Below are positions 1 through 8,341 of a stretch of 64,000 nt of DNA, piece by piece. A model generated the notes under the pieces. The model ran no database searches, was not told where the DNA came from, and saw nothing but the letters and a program-made list of their open reading frames with translations. Made by a program: the position numbers and the translations under genes. Within the stretch, counting starts at the first letter, position 1. The number at the start of each line of letters is the position of its first letter. Source of the DNA: Paenibacillus bovis (lineage in GTDB: Bacteria > Bacillota > Bacilli > Bacillales > Bacillaceae_C); contig VEFU01000018.1 of assembly GCA_007679095.1 (NCBI GenBank), positions 1 through 64,000 of the forward strand, given 5' to 3'.

Positions 1-156
1 CAACTTAAACTCGTTGATAACATTATTATATCAGGCTTTGGAGGTGAATTTAGGAATGATTTCATCACGGATTCAGGTTTATTTTATGAATCTAGAATTC
101 TATTGATATTAATTACTTCTGATAAGAATGGAAAGTTTCTTTCAATTTATGATTAG
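1..156 (+). CDS. C-terminal fragment of an unrecognised ORF, cut by the window edge
   Basis: The first 51 codons are open in frame 1 and end at a TAG at 154-156. The translation ends in KFLSIYD. I recognise no family and the start lies outside the window. It may be the tail of a real upstream gene or a chance open stretch. It is separated from the first clear gene by about 380 bases that contain an operator. Confidence 0.3.
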   Translation, partial: QLKLVDNIIISGFGGEFRNDFITDSGLFYESRILLILITSDKNGKFLSIYD

Positions 157-340
157 CAAGTTTTTCTCTACGATAAATATCTACTAAACCTTTATTATTC
201 TTGGTTTTTGGTCTTCCGTGGAACTAATCAGGCTCTACTCTACAATCTGTATACGGCCAGATAATCACTCACTTGTTTATACAATCCCCATTCTAACGAA
301 GCAAAGCCAAAGACCATTAAATAAACTCTTCTATGCCCAC

Positions 341-406
341 CCAACAAATTAACAAGTTTTTACCCAACATTTTAACATGCTTTTAAAACGAGCCTCTCAC
401 TATATT
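341..406 (+). promoter_or_regulatory. Operator A and -10 box of the first SBP operon
   Basis: Two direct copies of a 14-base element (CCAACAAATTAACA at 341-354 and CCAACATTTTAACA at 364-377) have a 23-base period. A TATATT -10 box at 401-406 begins 23 bases after the second copy, so that copy abuts the -35 position. The arrangement recurs at five other promoters here and is typical of AraC-family activators that replace a -35 box. The remaining upstream sequence (157-340) shows nothing I can name. Confidence 0.7.
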
Positions 407-535
407 TAGCGTAAGGGATTTTTAACAGACTAAACAAATTCAAATCAGGGGGTAATGTTCTCAGGTTAGTAAGTGAAAAGTATTTAAATTGTTCAGCAAC
501 CTTTGCCGAGTGTCTATTAAAAGGGAGGAACAGTA

Positions 536-2110
536 ATGAAAAAAGTATATACGTATGGTTTGTTCCTATTAATGGTTTGTCTAATCATTAGTGGGTGTTC
601 GAAAAACAAGTCGAATCAAGATTATGTCAGTGAGGGGCCATCGGAAAATTTTAATAAAGAGGGCTTTCCAATTGTGGATGAAGAGATCACATTGAACTTT
701 TTTGCTAGAAAGTCACCTCCAAATGGTCCATACAAGGATATGCTAGTTTTCCAAGAGTATGAAAAAATGACGAATATGAAAATTGTCTGGGATGATGTTC
801 CGCAAGATGGTTTTACAGAAAGAAAAAATTTACAATTTTCTTCTAAAAAATTGCCAGATGCCTTTTATAAAGCAAGTATTACCCAATTAGAAGCAATCAA
901 ATATGGCACAAGTGGGATTCTTATACCACTAGAGAAACTTATTGAAGATTATGCACCAAATTTAACGAAACTTTTCAATCAATATCCAGAAATTAAAGCT
1001 TCTATTACTGCACCTGATGGTCACATTTATGCGATACCTGCTATCCTCACTTTGAATTCAGCGCGGACAGATAAAATTTGGATTAATCATACTTGGTTAG
1101 ATAAATTAGGATTGCAAGAGCCGAAGAACCAAGAAGAGCTTGAAAAAGTTCTAAGAGCATTTAAAGAAGATGATCCTAACGGAAATGGTGAAAATGATGA
1201 AATACCATTGACTTTCAGAAATTGGAATCAACTAATGAATTCGATGTCTGGTTCATGGGGGCTCATTAATCAAATGGGGTACCATCTAAATGTAGAAAAT
1301 GACAAGGTAAAGATTTGGATGACAGATGATCGTCTTAAAGATTACTTGCAATTCTTGAACAAGCTATATAAAGAAGAATTATTGGACCGTGGTGTGTTTA
1401 CACAAGAAGAATCCATCTTTGTTGGGAATATGTCATCAGGGAATCTAGGAATGTTTTGGAATCAGGCCCCAGATGCGTTTGATAAAGTAAAAGAACATTA
1501 CAGCGGTATCTCTCCAATTGTAGGACCTTATGGCGATCAACTGTATCCATCATCGCCAATTGCTCGTGACTTTGGAACATTTGCGATTACGTCAAGTAAT
1601 AAATATCCATATGAAACGATGAGATGGATAGACCATTTCTATAGTGAAGAAGGATCGATCTTCTTAAGGTACGGAATTGAAGGAAAGACATTCTACTATA
1701 AAGATGATGGCACGCCTGAATCGAATGATGAAATATTAAAGGATGAGCGTGGTATTGGAGTAGCTGTTGGTCAATTTTCTCCATATCCAGGGGGAGGAGC
1801 ACCTCAATTAGTAACGGAAAGGAATGCTTCTGCTATTAATCCACCGTTAGCACAAGAGGCGCAAGAAAAGCTTGACCCATATTTGGCAAAACCGATTTAT
1901 GGTACTCCATTATTTGATGAAAAAACAACAAAAGAAGTAGACCGTTTACGACAAGACATAGACTTGTACTATGAAGAGTCAACATCGAAATTTATTACAG
2001 GAGATCTGAGTTTTGATAAGTGGGATGAGTACGTTACTACTTTGGAAGGAATGGGCATAAAACGTCTTGAAGAGATTTATCAAGAAGCATATGACCTGAA
2101 CTATAAATAA
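536..2110 (+). CDS. Extracellular solute-binding lipoprotein, LplA/YtcQ/AlgQ-like
   Basis: This is the substrate-binding lipoprotein of an ABC oligosaccharide importer. It starts at an ATG with a GGGAGG site just upstream. A hydrophobic signal ends in the lipobox ISGC with the acylated Cys at residue 21. From about residue 213 it has an EF-hand-like calcium loop (DPNGNGENDEIP), shared with the three SBPs at 36030-42659 and with alginate-binding AlgQ-type proteins. The C-terminus is the conserved LEEIYQEAYD tail of this family. It heads an operon with the two permeases behind it, under operator A, with a hairpin between it and the first permease. The ligand is unknown; an acidic or sulfated oligosaccharide is inferred from context. 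Confidence 0.88.
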   Translation: MKKVYTYGLFLLMVCLIISGCSKNKSNQDYVSEGPSENFNKEGFPIVDEEITLNFFARKSPPNGPYKDMLVFQEYEKMTNMKIVWDDVPQDGFTERKNLQFSSKKLPDAFYKASITQLEAIKYGTSGILIPLEKLIEDYAPNLTKLFNQYPEIKASITAPDGHIYAIPAILTLNSARTDKIWINHTWLDKLGLQEPKNQEELEKVLRAFKEDDPNGNGENDEIPLTFRNWNQLMNSMSGSWGLINQMGYHLNVENDKVKIWMTDDRLKDYLQFLNKLYKEELLDRGVFTQEESIFVGNMSSGNLGMFWNQAPDAFDKVKEHYSGISPIVGPYGDQLYPSSPIARDFGTFAITSSNKYPYETMRWIDHFYSEEGSIFLRYGIEGKTFYYKDDGTPESNDEILKDERGIGVAVGQFSPYPGGGAPQLVTERNASAINPPLAQEAQEKLDPYLAKPIYGTPLFDEKTTKEVDRLRQDIDLYYEESTSKFITGDLSFDKWDEYVTTLEGMGIKRLEEIYQEAYDLNYK

Positions 2111-2119
2111 TCTATTACC

Positions 2120-2151
2120 CACGAGGTATGAAGACATCTTTGTACCTCGTG
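2120..2151 (+). terminator. Intercistronic hairpin after the SBP gene
   Basis: CACGAGGTA at 2120-2128 pairs perfectly with TACCTCGTG at 2143-2151. No T-run follows, so it is more likely an mRNA-stabilising or processing hairpin than a full terminator. It would favour excess SBP over permease. Confidence 0.55.
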
Positions 2152-2183
2152 TATTGTAGTAATGAATGAGAGGGTGTAAATGA

Positions 2184-3155
2184 GTGGAAACAATGAAAAC
2201 AGGATCGCAAGCAAAAGAACCGCAAGCGGAACTAAAACTTATACCCCCAAAAAAAGGACGTTTAAAAAAGATTTTATCTCGTTATGATTTGTATTTGATG
2301 CTTTTACTACCAATAACTTGGTATGTAATCTTTCAATATGGTCCGATGTACGGCATACAAATTGCTTTTAAGGATTTCCATCCTGCATATGGTTTTGCAG
2401 GTAGTGAATGGGTTGGATTTGAAAACTTTGAACGCTTCTTTTCTTCTTATTATTTAGGGAGATTACTTTGGAATACTTTTTCCATTAGCATGTTATCATT
2501 ACTAATTGCATTTCCAATACCGATACTTTTAGCATTGCTCATTAGTGAAATACAAAATAAAAGGCTGAAAAAACTCGTTCAAAATGTCACTTATGTACCA
2601 CATTTTATTTCTTTAGTCGTCATAGTAGGGATGTTAAGTTTGTTTTTAAATGCAAATGGTGGATTCGTGAATGTAGTTTTAAATACGTTTGGAATGGAAT
2701 CCATCCCATTTATGGCAAAAGCGGAATGGTTTAAAACAATATTTATTGGATCTAATATTTGGCAAAATATGGGGTGGCAATCGATTATTTATATTGCTGC
2801 ATTAAGTGGTATTGATCCTGAGCTATATGAAGCGGCAAAAATGGATGGAGCTAGTCGTTTTCAAAGAGTGTTACACGTTTCTTTACCGGGAATTTTTCCG
2901 GTTATCATTATTTTACTGATATTGGATATCGGTCAATTTATGAACGTTGGTTTTGAGAAAATCTTATTGATGCAAAACAACTTAAACTTAGCCTCCAGTG
3001 AAGTTATTCAGACTTTCGTATATAAAAATGGGATTCTCAATGGCGATTTTAGTTATAGTACAGCAATTGGTTTGTTTAACTCACTTATCAATTTCACTTT
3101 ACTTATTATTATTAACCAATATGCGAAGAAAAAGGCGGAAACAAGCTTATGGTGA
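2184..3155 (+). CDS. ABC sugar transporter permease, LplB/YteP type
   Basis: This is one of two membrane subunits of the importer whose SBP is at 536-2110. The GTG start is preceded by GAGAGGG. The protein is 323 aa with a charged N-terminal tail and about six membrane segments starting near residue 35. The EAA-type cytoplasmic loop, which docks the ATPase, reads EAAKMDGAS around residues 220-230. It belongs to the same subfamily as the product of 34113-35078. No ATPase gene lies nearby, so energy must come from an ATPase encoded elsewhere. Confidence 0.9.
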   Translation: METMKTGSQAKEPQAELKLIPPKKGRLKKILSRYDLYLMLLLPITWYVIFQYGPMYGIQIAFKDFHPAYGFAGSEWVGFENFERFFSSYYLGRLLWNTFSISMLSLLIAFPIPILLALLISEIQNKRLKKLVQNVTYVPHFISLVVIVGMLSLFLNANGGFVNVVLNTFGMESIPFMAKAEWFKTIFIGSNIWQNMGWQSIIYIAALSGIDPELYEAAKMDGASRFQRVLHVSLPGIFPVIIILLILDIGQFMNVGFEKILLMQNNLNLASSEVIQTFVYKNGILNGDFSYSTAIGLFNSLINFTLLIIINQYAKKKAETSLW

Positions 3156-3182
3156 CAAAGAAAGCCTTAAGGAGGGAGCATA

Positions 3183-4076
3183 TTGAATCAGAAGTATCAA
3201 AAGATATCGGATGGAAAGTTTTTTGATATTGGGGTCATTTTTATTTCTGTATTGATTGTTATTATGGTATTGTATCCATTAATCTTTGTAGTTAGTGCTT
3301 CATTTAGTGATCCTGCAAAAGTAATGCGCGGTGATATGTGGCTCTGGCCAGTAGGATTTAACTTGGATGCTTATAAAGAGATATTGAATAATAGTGCTGT
3401 TTGGACTGGCTATAAGAACACCATTTTTTACACGTTACTAGGGACTTCCATTAATATTCTTCTAACTACTTTAGCTGCTTATCCTCTATCAAGACGTGAT
3501 CTGCCAGGACGAAATGTATTTATGTTTCTCATTACATTTACCATGTTTTTTCACGGTGGGCTCATTCCAACATTTTTAGTAGTACAAGGCTTAGGAATGA
3601 TAGATACGATATGGGCAATGGTGATTCCAAACGCTATTGCAACTTACAATCTAATTGTGATGAGGACATATTTTCAATCGAGTATCCCTTGGGAGTTACA
3701 AGAAGCAGCAATGATAGATGGATGTAGCAATATAAAAATGTTGTTTAATATTATTTTGCCATTGTCCAAGCCTATTATTGCAGTCATGATATTATTTTAC
3801 GCTGTGTCGCATTGGAATGCATTTTTTAATGCGTTAATCTATTTGCGGGATGATTCCATGTATCCATTACAACTAATTCTTCGGGAAATTTTACTTGTGA
3901 GTCAAGCAAGTGGAACGGAATCTGCAGGACAATTTGGGATGGATGAAAAGATACTGTTAGGTGAAAGTATTAAATATGCATTAGTAATTGTAGCTAGTGT
4001 GCCTGTACTAATTATGTATCCATTTGTACAGAAGCATTTTGTGAAAGGTGTTATGGTTGGTTCGATTAAGGGGTAA
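3183..4076 (+). CDS. ABC sugar transporter permease, LplC/YtcP type
   Basis: This is the second membrane subunit of the first importer. It starts at a TTG with an AGGAGGGAGCATA site, 27 bases after the preceding gene. The 297 aa protein has about six membrane segments and the EAA loop EAAMIDGCS. Its C-terminus (MYPFVQKHFVKGVMVGSIKG) is nearly identical to that of the permease at 35103-36002, so the two transporters are close paralogs. Transcription probably ends at the bidirectional terminator just downstream. Confidence 0.9.
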   Translation: MNQKYQKISDGKFFDIGVIFISVLIVIMVLYPLIFVVSASFSDPAKVMRGDMWLWPVGFNLDAYKEILNNSAVWTGYKNTIFYTLLGTSINILLTTLAAYPLSRRDLPGRNVFMFLITFTMFFHGGLIPTFLVVQGLGMIDTIWAMVIPNAIATYNLIVMRTYFQSSIPWELQEAAMIDGCSNIKMLFNIILPLSKPIIAVMILFYAVSHWNAFFNALIYLRDDSMYPLQLILREILLVSQASGTESAGQFGMDEKILLGESIKYALVIVASVPVLIMYPFVQKHFVKGVMVGSIKG

Positions 4077-4083
4077 GTAGTAG

Positions 4084-4127
4084 AAAAAGTACCCAGAGAA
4101 TGTAGATTTCTTTGGGTACTTTTTATT
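4084..4127. terminator. Bidirectional terminator between convergent genes
   Basis: AAGTACCCAGAGAA pairs with TTCTTTGGGTACTT. The stem is flanked by an A-run on the left and a T-run on the right, so it can act in both directions between the permease (+) and the lipoprotein gene (-). Confidence 0.85.
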
Positions 4128-5876
4128 TTATTTAAAATATACTTCTAACTCCGCAATGGATGTGAAGTTGGTGCTTCCTCCTGGGGTACCAATGATTCGT
4201 ACACCGTCTCCCCATGTGTCGTCGAATGATAGCGTATATGTTTGGTTAACACCAGCTGTCTCATCATTCGGATAATCAGGTGAAATCGATACATTTTCTA
4301 CATCGATCCATTCGAAATTCTGTCTTACTTGCACTCTTAAATCTGTAAACCAGCCACCATTAAAGAATACATTTCCTGTTGTATAGACGACATTGTTCAA
4401 ATTGTATGCACGTGACCATGTATAACCCCAGTAATCTTCTTCTTTCAACTCATTGTTCCAGCTATCTTCGTTTTCTTCCTTGTTTCCATTATTGATGAGT
4501 CCTTCAACGCCAAAATGCATGGTTCTAGAAATAGGAGTTACGTCTTGTCCATCTACTGCTAGATTTTGCTCACCTTTCGCATTTTCTGCAGTTGTTTCTT
4601 CATATGGTGTTACTCTCATTTTACGTAATGAGAATGCATAGTTTTGGATGCCTCCCATAAATGTTTGCGAGTTAACCCACATGTCCTTCCCATCGTCACT
4701 AATGAATTTTGATGGAATAACCGTTGCATAACCACCATGCTTATCTTCAGACCAAGGATAATGACCGAAATCCTTCGATAGGAATCGTTTCCAAGGACCC
4801 CATGGAGTAGGTGCTTCATAAAATTCAAATGTATACTCTGTCCAGGAAGAATAAATATAGCGGTTGAGTGGCTTATTATAGACAATGCTACCTTGTGAAA
4901 TTACTGACATATCACGTAAGCCTGGATTTTCTATTTTTGAATAAACTCTACGATCATCTTGTAAAACTGGTTTTCTATCTTCTATTGTTCCTGGTTCTGA
5001 CCATTGGGCATTTCCATCAAGATCTCCAGTATAAAATTCCCATTTGCTTACATCTTGAATTCCATCCTTTGGCATTCGGGCTAAGTATAACTTTGTCGGA
5101 TCCTCAACTGTATCTGAAAACGAATCACGCCAGTTATTATCTAAACCATATGCATATACGTAATCATCGAATGTATTGTTTTCACCGTCTTTTCCGTAAT
5201 CGAGGAACATGACGGTCGTAAAAACATAATTGTCAAACATAGGTTTCTCTCTATCCCATTCCCATGTTTGTCCTTTATCTGTAGATTTTAAGATGGTAGA
5301 TGCCGGAACATCATTAAAGGTTTTGGCACCTTCTTCTTTATTTAAATCTTGGACTGCTAAATATAAATCTCCATTTACAGATACCATCCCAGTTGGCTTC
5401 TTATTATACTTTTTTGGGTCACTCCAAACTAAACCTACGATAGCACCAGAAGCTAATCTCTCTCCTTGTAGATTATTATCATTCGGATGACCACTTACTC
5501 TATTAACTACTAGATCGCCCCATCCAGATGATAAGTTAAACCCTTTTCCATCTCCATTTGCTGTGTACAAATAATCATCATCTGACCAAGCTGCAGGCCA
5601 TAAATCGCCATCACTTTCAGTACGTAGTGTTGACTTTTCTTCTATATATACAGTCGAAAAGAAAGTACTCTCCTCTGGGAAAATTAACTCCTTATCTTCT
5701 GTATCTGTTTCCCCATCCTCATCTTCATCTTCGTCAACAGGAGTTTCTACGACTACATCTTCATCTTTTTTCTCATCTTCCTGTTTGTCGTTATTTGCTT
5801 GCTCGTTCCCTTTACAAGCGGTTACAAATAATAATAAAAATACTAAACTAATTAAAAATCCGAACCTTAGCTTCAA
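4128..5876 (-). CDS. DUF4185-like lipoprotein with C-terminal F5/8-type domain
   Basis: This is a surface lipoprotein of 582 aa. The signal ends in VTAC with the lipid Cys at residue 21. A very acidic Glu/Asp/Lys linker follows to about residue 65. Residues about 70-440 resemble a beta-propeller of the DUF4185 kind, with the key stretches ESDGDLWPAAWSDDD, YTANGDGKGF and KPTGMVSVNGDLYLAVQDLN. The last 140 residues look like a discoidin or CBM32-like module. The protein at 54825-55937 is a close paralog without signal or C-terminal module. Some DUF4185 proteins are glycosidases (GH183 arabinanases); whether this one is catalytic is unknown. A cre site lies upstream. Confidence 0.72.
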   Translation of the reverse strand: MKLRFGFLISLVFLLLFVTACKGNEQANNDKQEDEKKDEDVVVETPVDEDEDEDGETDTEDKELIFPEESTFFSTVYIEEKSTLRTESDGDLWPAAWSDDDYLYTANGDGKGFNLSSGWGDLVVNRVSGHPNDNNLQGERLASGAIVGLVWSDPKKYNKKPTGMVSVNGDLYLAVQDLNKEEGAKTFNDVPASTILKSTDKGQTWEWDREKPMFDNYVFTTVMFLDYGKDGENNTFDDYVYAYGLDNNWRDSFSDTVEDPTKLYLARMPKDGIQDVSKWEFYTGDLDGNAQWSEPGTIEDRKPVLQDDRRVYSKIENPGLRDMSVISQGSIVYNKPLNRYIYSSWTEYTFEFYEAPTPWGPWKRFLSKDFGHYPWSEDKHGGYATVIPSKFISDDGKDMWVNSQTFMGGIQNYAFSLRKMRVTPYEETTAENAKGEQNLAVDGQDVTPISRTMHFGVEGLINNGNKEENEDSWNNELKEEDYWGYTWSRAYNLNNVVYTTGNVFFNGGWFTDLRVQVRQNFEWIDVENVSISPDYPNDETAGVNQTYTLSFDDTWGDGVRIIGTPGGSTNFTSIAELEVYFK

Positions 5877-5922
5877 ATCTTCCCCCTCCTAATTCCTAAA
5901 TTTTAATCTATTTCTATCAATA

Positions 5923-5936
5923 TGGTAACGTTTACA
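5923..5936 (-). promoter_or_regulatory. cre site (CcpA operator) upstream of the lipoprotein gene
   Basis: Read on the minus strand the site is TGTAAACGTTACCA, which fits the cre consensus TGWAARCGYTWNCW at every position. It lies about 47 bases before the lipoprotein start. I could not fix the -35 and -10 boxes with confidence. Confidence 0.65.
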
Positions 5937-6070
5937 TATAATTCCGTCAATCTATTTTACGAAATAAATTGTAAATTCACTTATTTTAAAAAATATCAGT
6001 AAACATATGGTATGAATCAAAACATACCCTCAAAGTAGGGGATTGTATGGTGTTGATAATGCTACTGTAT

Positions 6071-6136
6071 CTAACAAATTGATAAGCACTTATCTCACAT
6101 TATGACATTTAGTAAAGATTCATAGTTTACTATACT
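6071..6136 (+). promoter_or_regulatory. Operator E and -10 box of the DUF4185 gene
   Basis: CTAACAAATTGATA (6071-6084) and CTCACATTATGACA (6094-6107) have a 23-base period. TATACT (6131-6136) follows after 23 bases. The GATA/GACA endings are shared with operator F at 48944, which suggests a sub-type recognised by the second AraC regulator. Confidence 0.7.
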
Positions 6137-6183
6137 GGATACATATAAGTAGTTAATTTATAAAAACTAAAGGATGAAATATA

Positions 6184-7230
6184 TTGGGAAATTCTAAGCC
6201 AATAAAGCCATACAACTTAACTAGAATAGCTCGAGTTACAGGGGAATCGTTACCAGGAGAAACACTTCCCAATCCAAATCAAACACATATAAAATATAAT
6301 GTGAATGCTACGGATCTAGGTATTATGTGGGATAAAGGCGATGGGGAGATTTTTATTGCATTAGGTGACACTTATGGGAAATGCTGGGGCGGTTCTGGAG
6401 CAGGCCCTGAAACTGCTGAATGGCGGAGTAATGTGCTCGCTGTATCCAATAATCGTAATCCAGAAGAGGGTTTAATTTTCTCTAAAATGATAACAGATGG
6501 ACTAGGGAGTGCAAAAGAATTAATTTGTGCAGAACGTGTCTATGGAAGAGAATGGACGATTATTCCAACAGCAGGTGTGACTGTTGGTAACAAGCACTAC
6601 TTGCATTTCATGTCCATTCATCGTTGGGGAACAGATGGAAATGGTCGTTGGAAGACAAATTACTCGGGGGTCGCGATTTCAGAAGATAACGGTCATACAT
6701 GGGTGAAATCCGAGCAATTGAAGTGGGAGAATAATAAAGAATACGATAATCGCTTTCAACAAGCAGCTTTTGTAAAAGAGGACGGCTATGTGTATATGTT
6801 TACCACTGAAAATGGTCGTCATGGTGATATTTATTTAGGAAGGGTTATAGAAGAAAAGATAGAATTTAAGGATGAATATCGCTATTGGGATGGTTCTAAT
6901 TGGGTCGAAGATGAACGGGCTGCTATGCCAATTACTAACGGTCCTGCTGGAGAGCTGTCTGTTGCATATAATTCTTATTATAAAAAGTGGATAATGATTT
7001 ATTTAAGTCCTAAGCATGATGGCTTAGTACTTCGATCTTCACAATCACTAACAGGACCTTGGAGTGAAGAAGAGCTACTCGTAAGTAGAAATGATTACCC
7101 GCGAGTGTACGGAGGTTTTATTCATCCATCATTTAATGACGGAAAACAATTATATTTCAATATGACGCAATGGGATCCATACAATGTTTTTTGGATGAAA
7201 GTAGATTTAGTAGAAGAGGAAAAAATATAA
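6184..7230 (+). CDS. DUF4185 domain protein, cytoplasmic, probable glycoside hydrolase
   Basis: The 348 aa protein starts at a TTG with AAAGGATG upstream. It has no signal peptide or membrane segment. It is a typical whole-length DUF4185 protein: ATDLGIMWDKGDGEIFIALGD near residues 40-60, and repeated propeller-blade motifs such as VAISEDNGHTW and MFTTENGRHGDIYLGRV. DUF4185 includes the GH183 arabinan-degrading family, so cleavage of an imported arabinose-containing oligosaccharide is plausible but not shown. It is transcribed alone from operator E and ends at a strong terminator. Confidence 0.78.
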   Translation: MGNSKPIKPYNLTRIARVTGESLPGETLPNPNQTHIKYNVNATDLGIMWDKGDGEIFIALGDTYGKCWGGSGAGPETAEWRSNVLAVSNNRNPEEGLIFSKMITDGLGSAKELICAERVYGREWTIIPTAGVTVGNKHYLHFMSIHRWGTDGNGRWKTNYSGVAISEDNGHTWVKSEQLKWENNKEYDNRFQQAAFVKEDGYVYMFTTENGRHGDIYLGRVIEEKIEFKDEYRYWDGSNWVEDERAAMPITNGPAGELSVAYNSYYKKWIMIYLSPKHDGLVLRSSQSLTGPWSEEELLVSRNDYPRVYGGFIHPSFNDGKQLYFNMTQWDPYNVFWMKVDLVEEEKI

Positions 7231-7387
7231 GAGCTGAATAAACGACGTTCTTTTTGGAATGTTATCCGCTAGTAAATCGCCAGTCCAGTCCTTAAAAGAG
7301 ATACTTCGATTTACCTATGGTTTAGATGTGAAAGTAGTTACTATACCCGGAGGTTCGAGTATTCTTCTCAACATAATGAGTAATAGT

Positions 7388-7433
7388 CATTAGAACAAGC
7401 ACTGTTCTAGTGGCTATTTTTGTTTTTTAAAAT
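7388..7433 (+). terminator. Rho-independent terminator after the DUF4185 gene
   Basis: GTCATTAGAACA pairs with TGTTCTAGTGGC around a five-base loop and is followed by a T-rich run (TATTTTTGTTTTTT). It is 158 bases past the stop, and the sequence between shows no clear gene. Confidence 0.75.
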
Positions 7434-7450
7434 GCCGATAATGAGCGATT

Positions 7451-7942
7451 TTAGTAGGCCCTAATTAACTGGTCTACTAATAATGGGAGGTCTTCTCTAA
7501 CGTCTACAAAAAAATACTTATTATCTTCTGTTTTAAAATACATATGATGTTCCCATTTCTCATCAAGCGGAAAGATGACGGAGGTGATATCAATATCGCT
7601 CACTTTATTTTCATTTTGTAATTGAATTGTCTGAACTTCATCCAAAACATATTCAATTGAAAATGACTTAATATCTTTAAACTCATCTTCAGATAAATAA
7701 GGTTGGGCTCCATATATATCCGGAAAATCTACGACAATTAAATCAGTAATTCTGTTATACATTTCGCTATATCCCTCGACATTTTTATAGATCACCGCTG
7801 TTTCCCCATCTTTATATAAATGAATAATGCTTGCTTTTTCTAGTAAAGAATTATTTTCATCTCTCTTAACGAACAGTAATATAACAGCAACGAGCAAACA
7901 TATTATCAATAAGGGAATGACAATTCTTTTTCGTATACTCAT
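7451..7942 (-). CDS. Hypothetical membrane-anchored protein
   Basis: I do not recognise this family. I chose the ATG at 7942 (product begins MSIRKRIVIPL) because GGAGGG lies 8 bases before it; a longer reading is possible. The protein has one N-terminal membrane segment (about residues 6-24), a basic cytoplasmic start and an outside domain of about 135 residues rich in Asp/Glu and aromatics, with no Cys in that domain. It stands alone beside a repeat element and has no visible link to sugar metabolism. Confidence 0.65.
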   Translation of the reverse strand: MSIRKRIVIPLLIICLLVAVILLFVKRDENNSLLEKASIIHLYKDGETAVIYKNVEGYSEMYNRITDLIVVDFPDIYGAQPYLSEDEFKDIKSFSIEYVLDEVQTIQLQNENKVSDIDITSVIFPLDEKWEHHMYFKTEDNKYFFVDVREDLPLLVDQLIRAY

Positions 7943-7984
7943 AAAAAATCCCTCCAAAACATTATTAATATGTTGATTTTTATC

Positions 7985-8170
7985 TCTGTTAAACTCTGTT
8001 GTTGATTTTCGCTCCTGTACACTCGCTTTCCGCTGGCACGGCCTCAGCTAACTTGGCAAAGAAAACCACTTTGCCAAGTGGATCTTCGGCTCGTGCTGTT
8101 CCCGCAGGAGTCTCGTGTACATCCGCTACAATCAACTAAGTTGTTAACAACAATGAACTTTAACAGAGCC
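7985..8170. repeat. MITE-like palindromic intergenic repeat
   Basis: The GC content jumps in this gene-free stretch. The ends form imperfect inverted repeats (TTGATTTTCGCTCC...GTACAC against GTGTAC...CGCTACAATCAA). An inner perfect stem pairs ACTTGGCAAAG with CTTTGCCAAGT. It resembles the repeats at 20317-20572 and 47220-47700, with the same CGCTTTCCGC core. No transposase is present. Confidence 0.6.
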
Positions 8171-8341
8171 TAATTTTTAAAGAGAAAGCTTTATCTTTTA
8201 TGTATATATTAACAGATTCTATTTTTGCACCTAATAAATGATGACAAACTTTCTTCCCTTAGTATAAAAAACATACCTTTTAGTACAAGGAATTTGTAAC
8301 TAGTTGTAGAAGTGATAAGCAGAGGGGGAGGAGTGAAAAAA

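Noticed and set aside
4453-5851. Plus-strand reading frames of 62-114 codons opposite the lipoprotein gene
   Set aside because: They are shadows of the minus-strand gene with no ribosome sites and unlikely protein sequence.
7259-7393. A 44-codon reading frame (MLSASKSPVQSL...) between the DUF4185 gene and its terminator
   Set aside because: It has no proper ribosome site, no recognisable family, and its end overlaps the terminator stem. It may be a decayed gene remnant, but I cannot support it.
8201-8246. Partial operator-like words (TATATTAACA and CTAATAAATGATGACA) before the anchored GH43 gene
   Set aside because: The period is about 32 bases rather than 23 and the half-sites have insertions, so it does not fit the six-site model.
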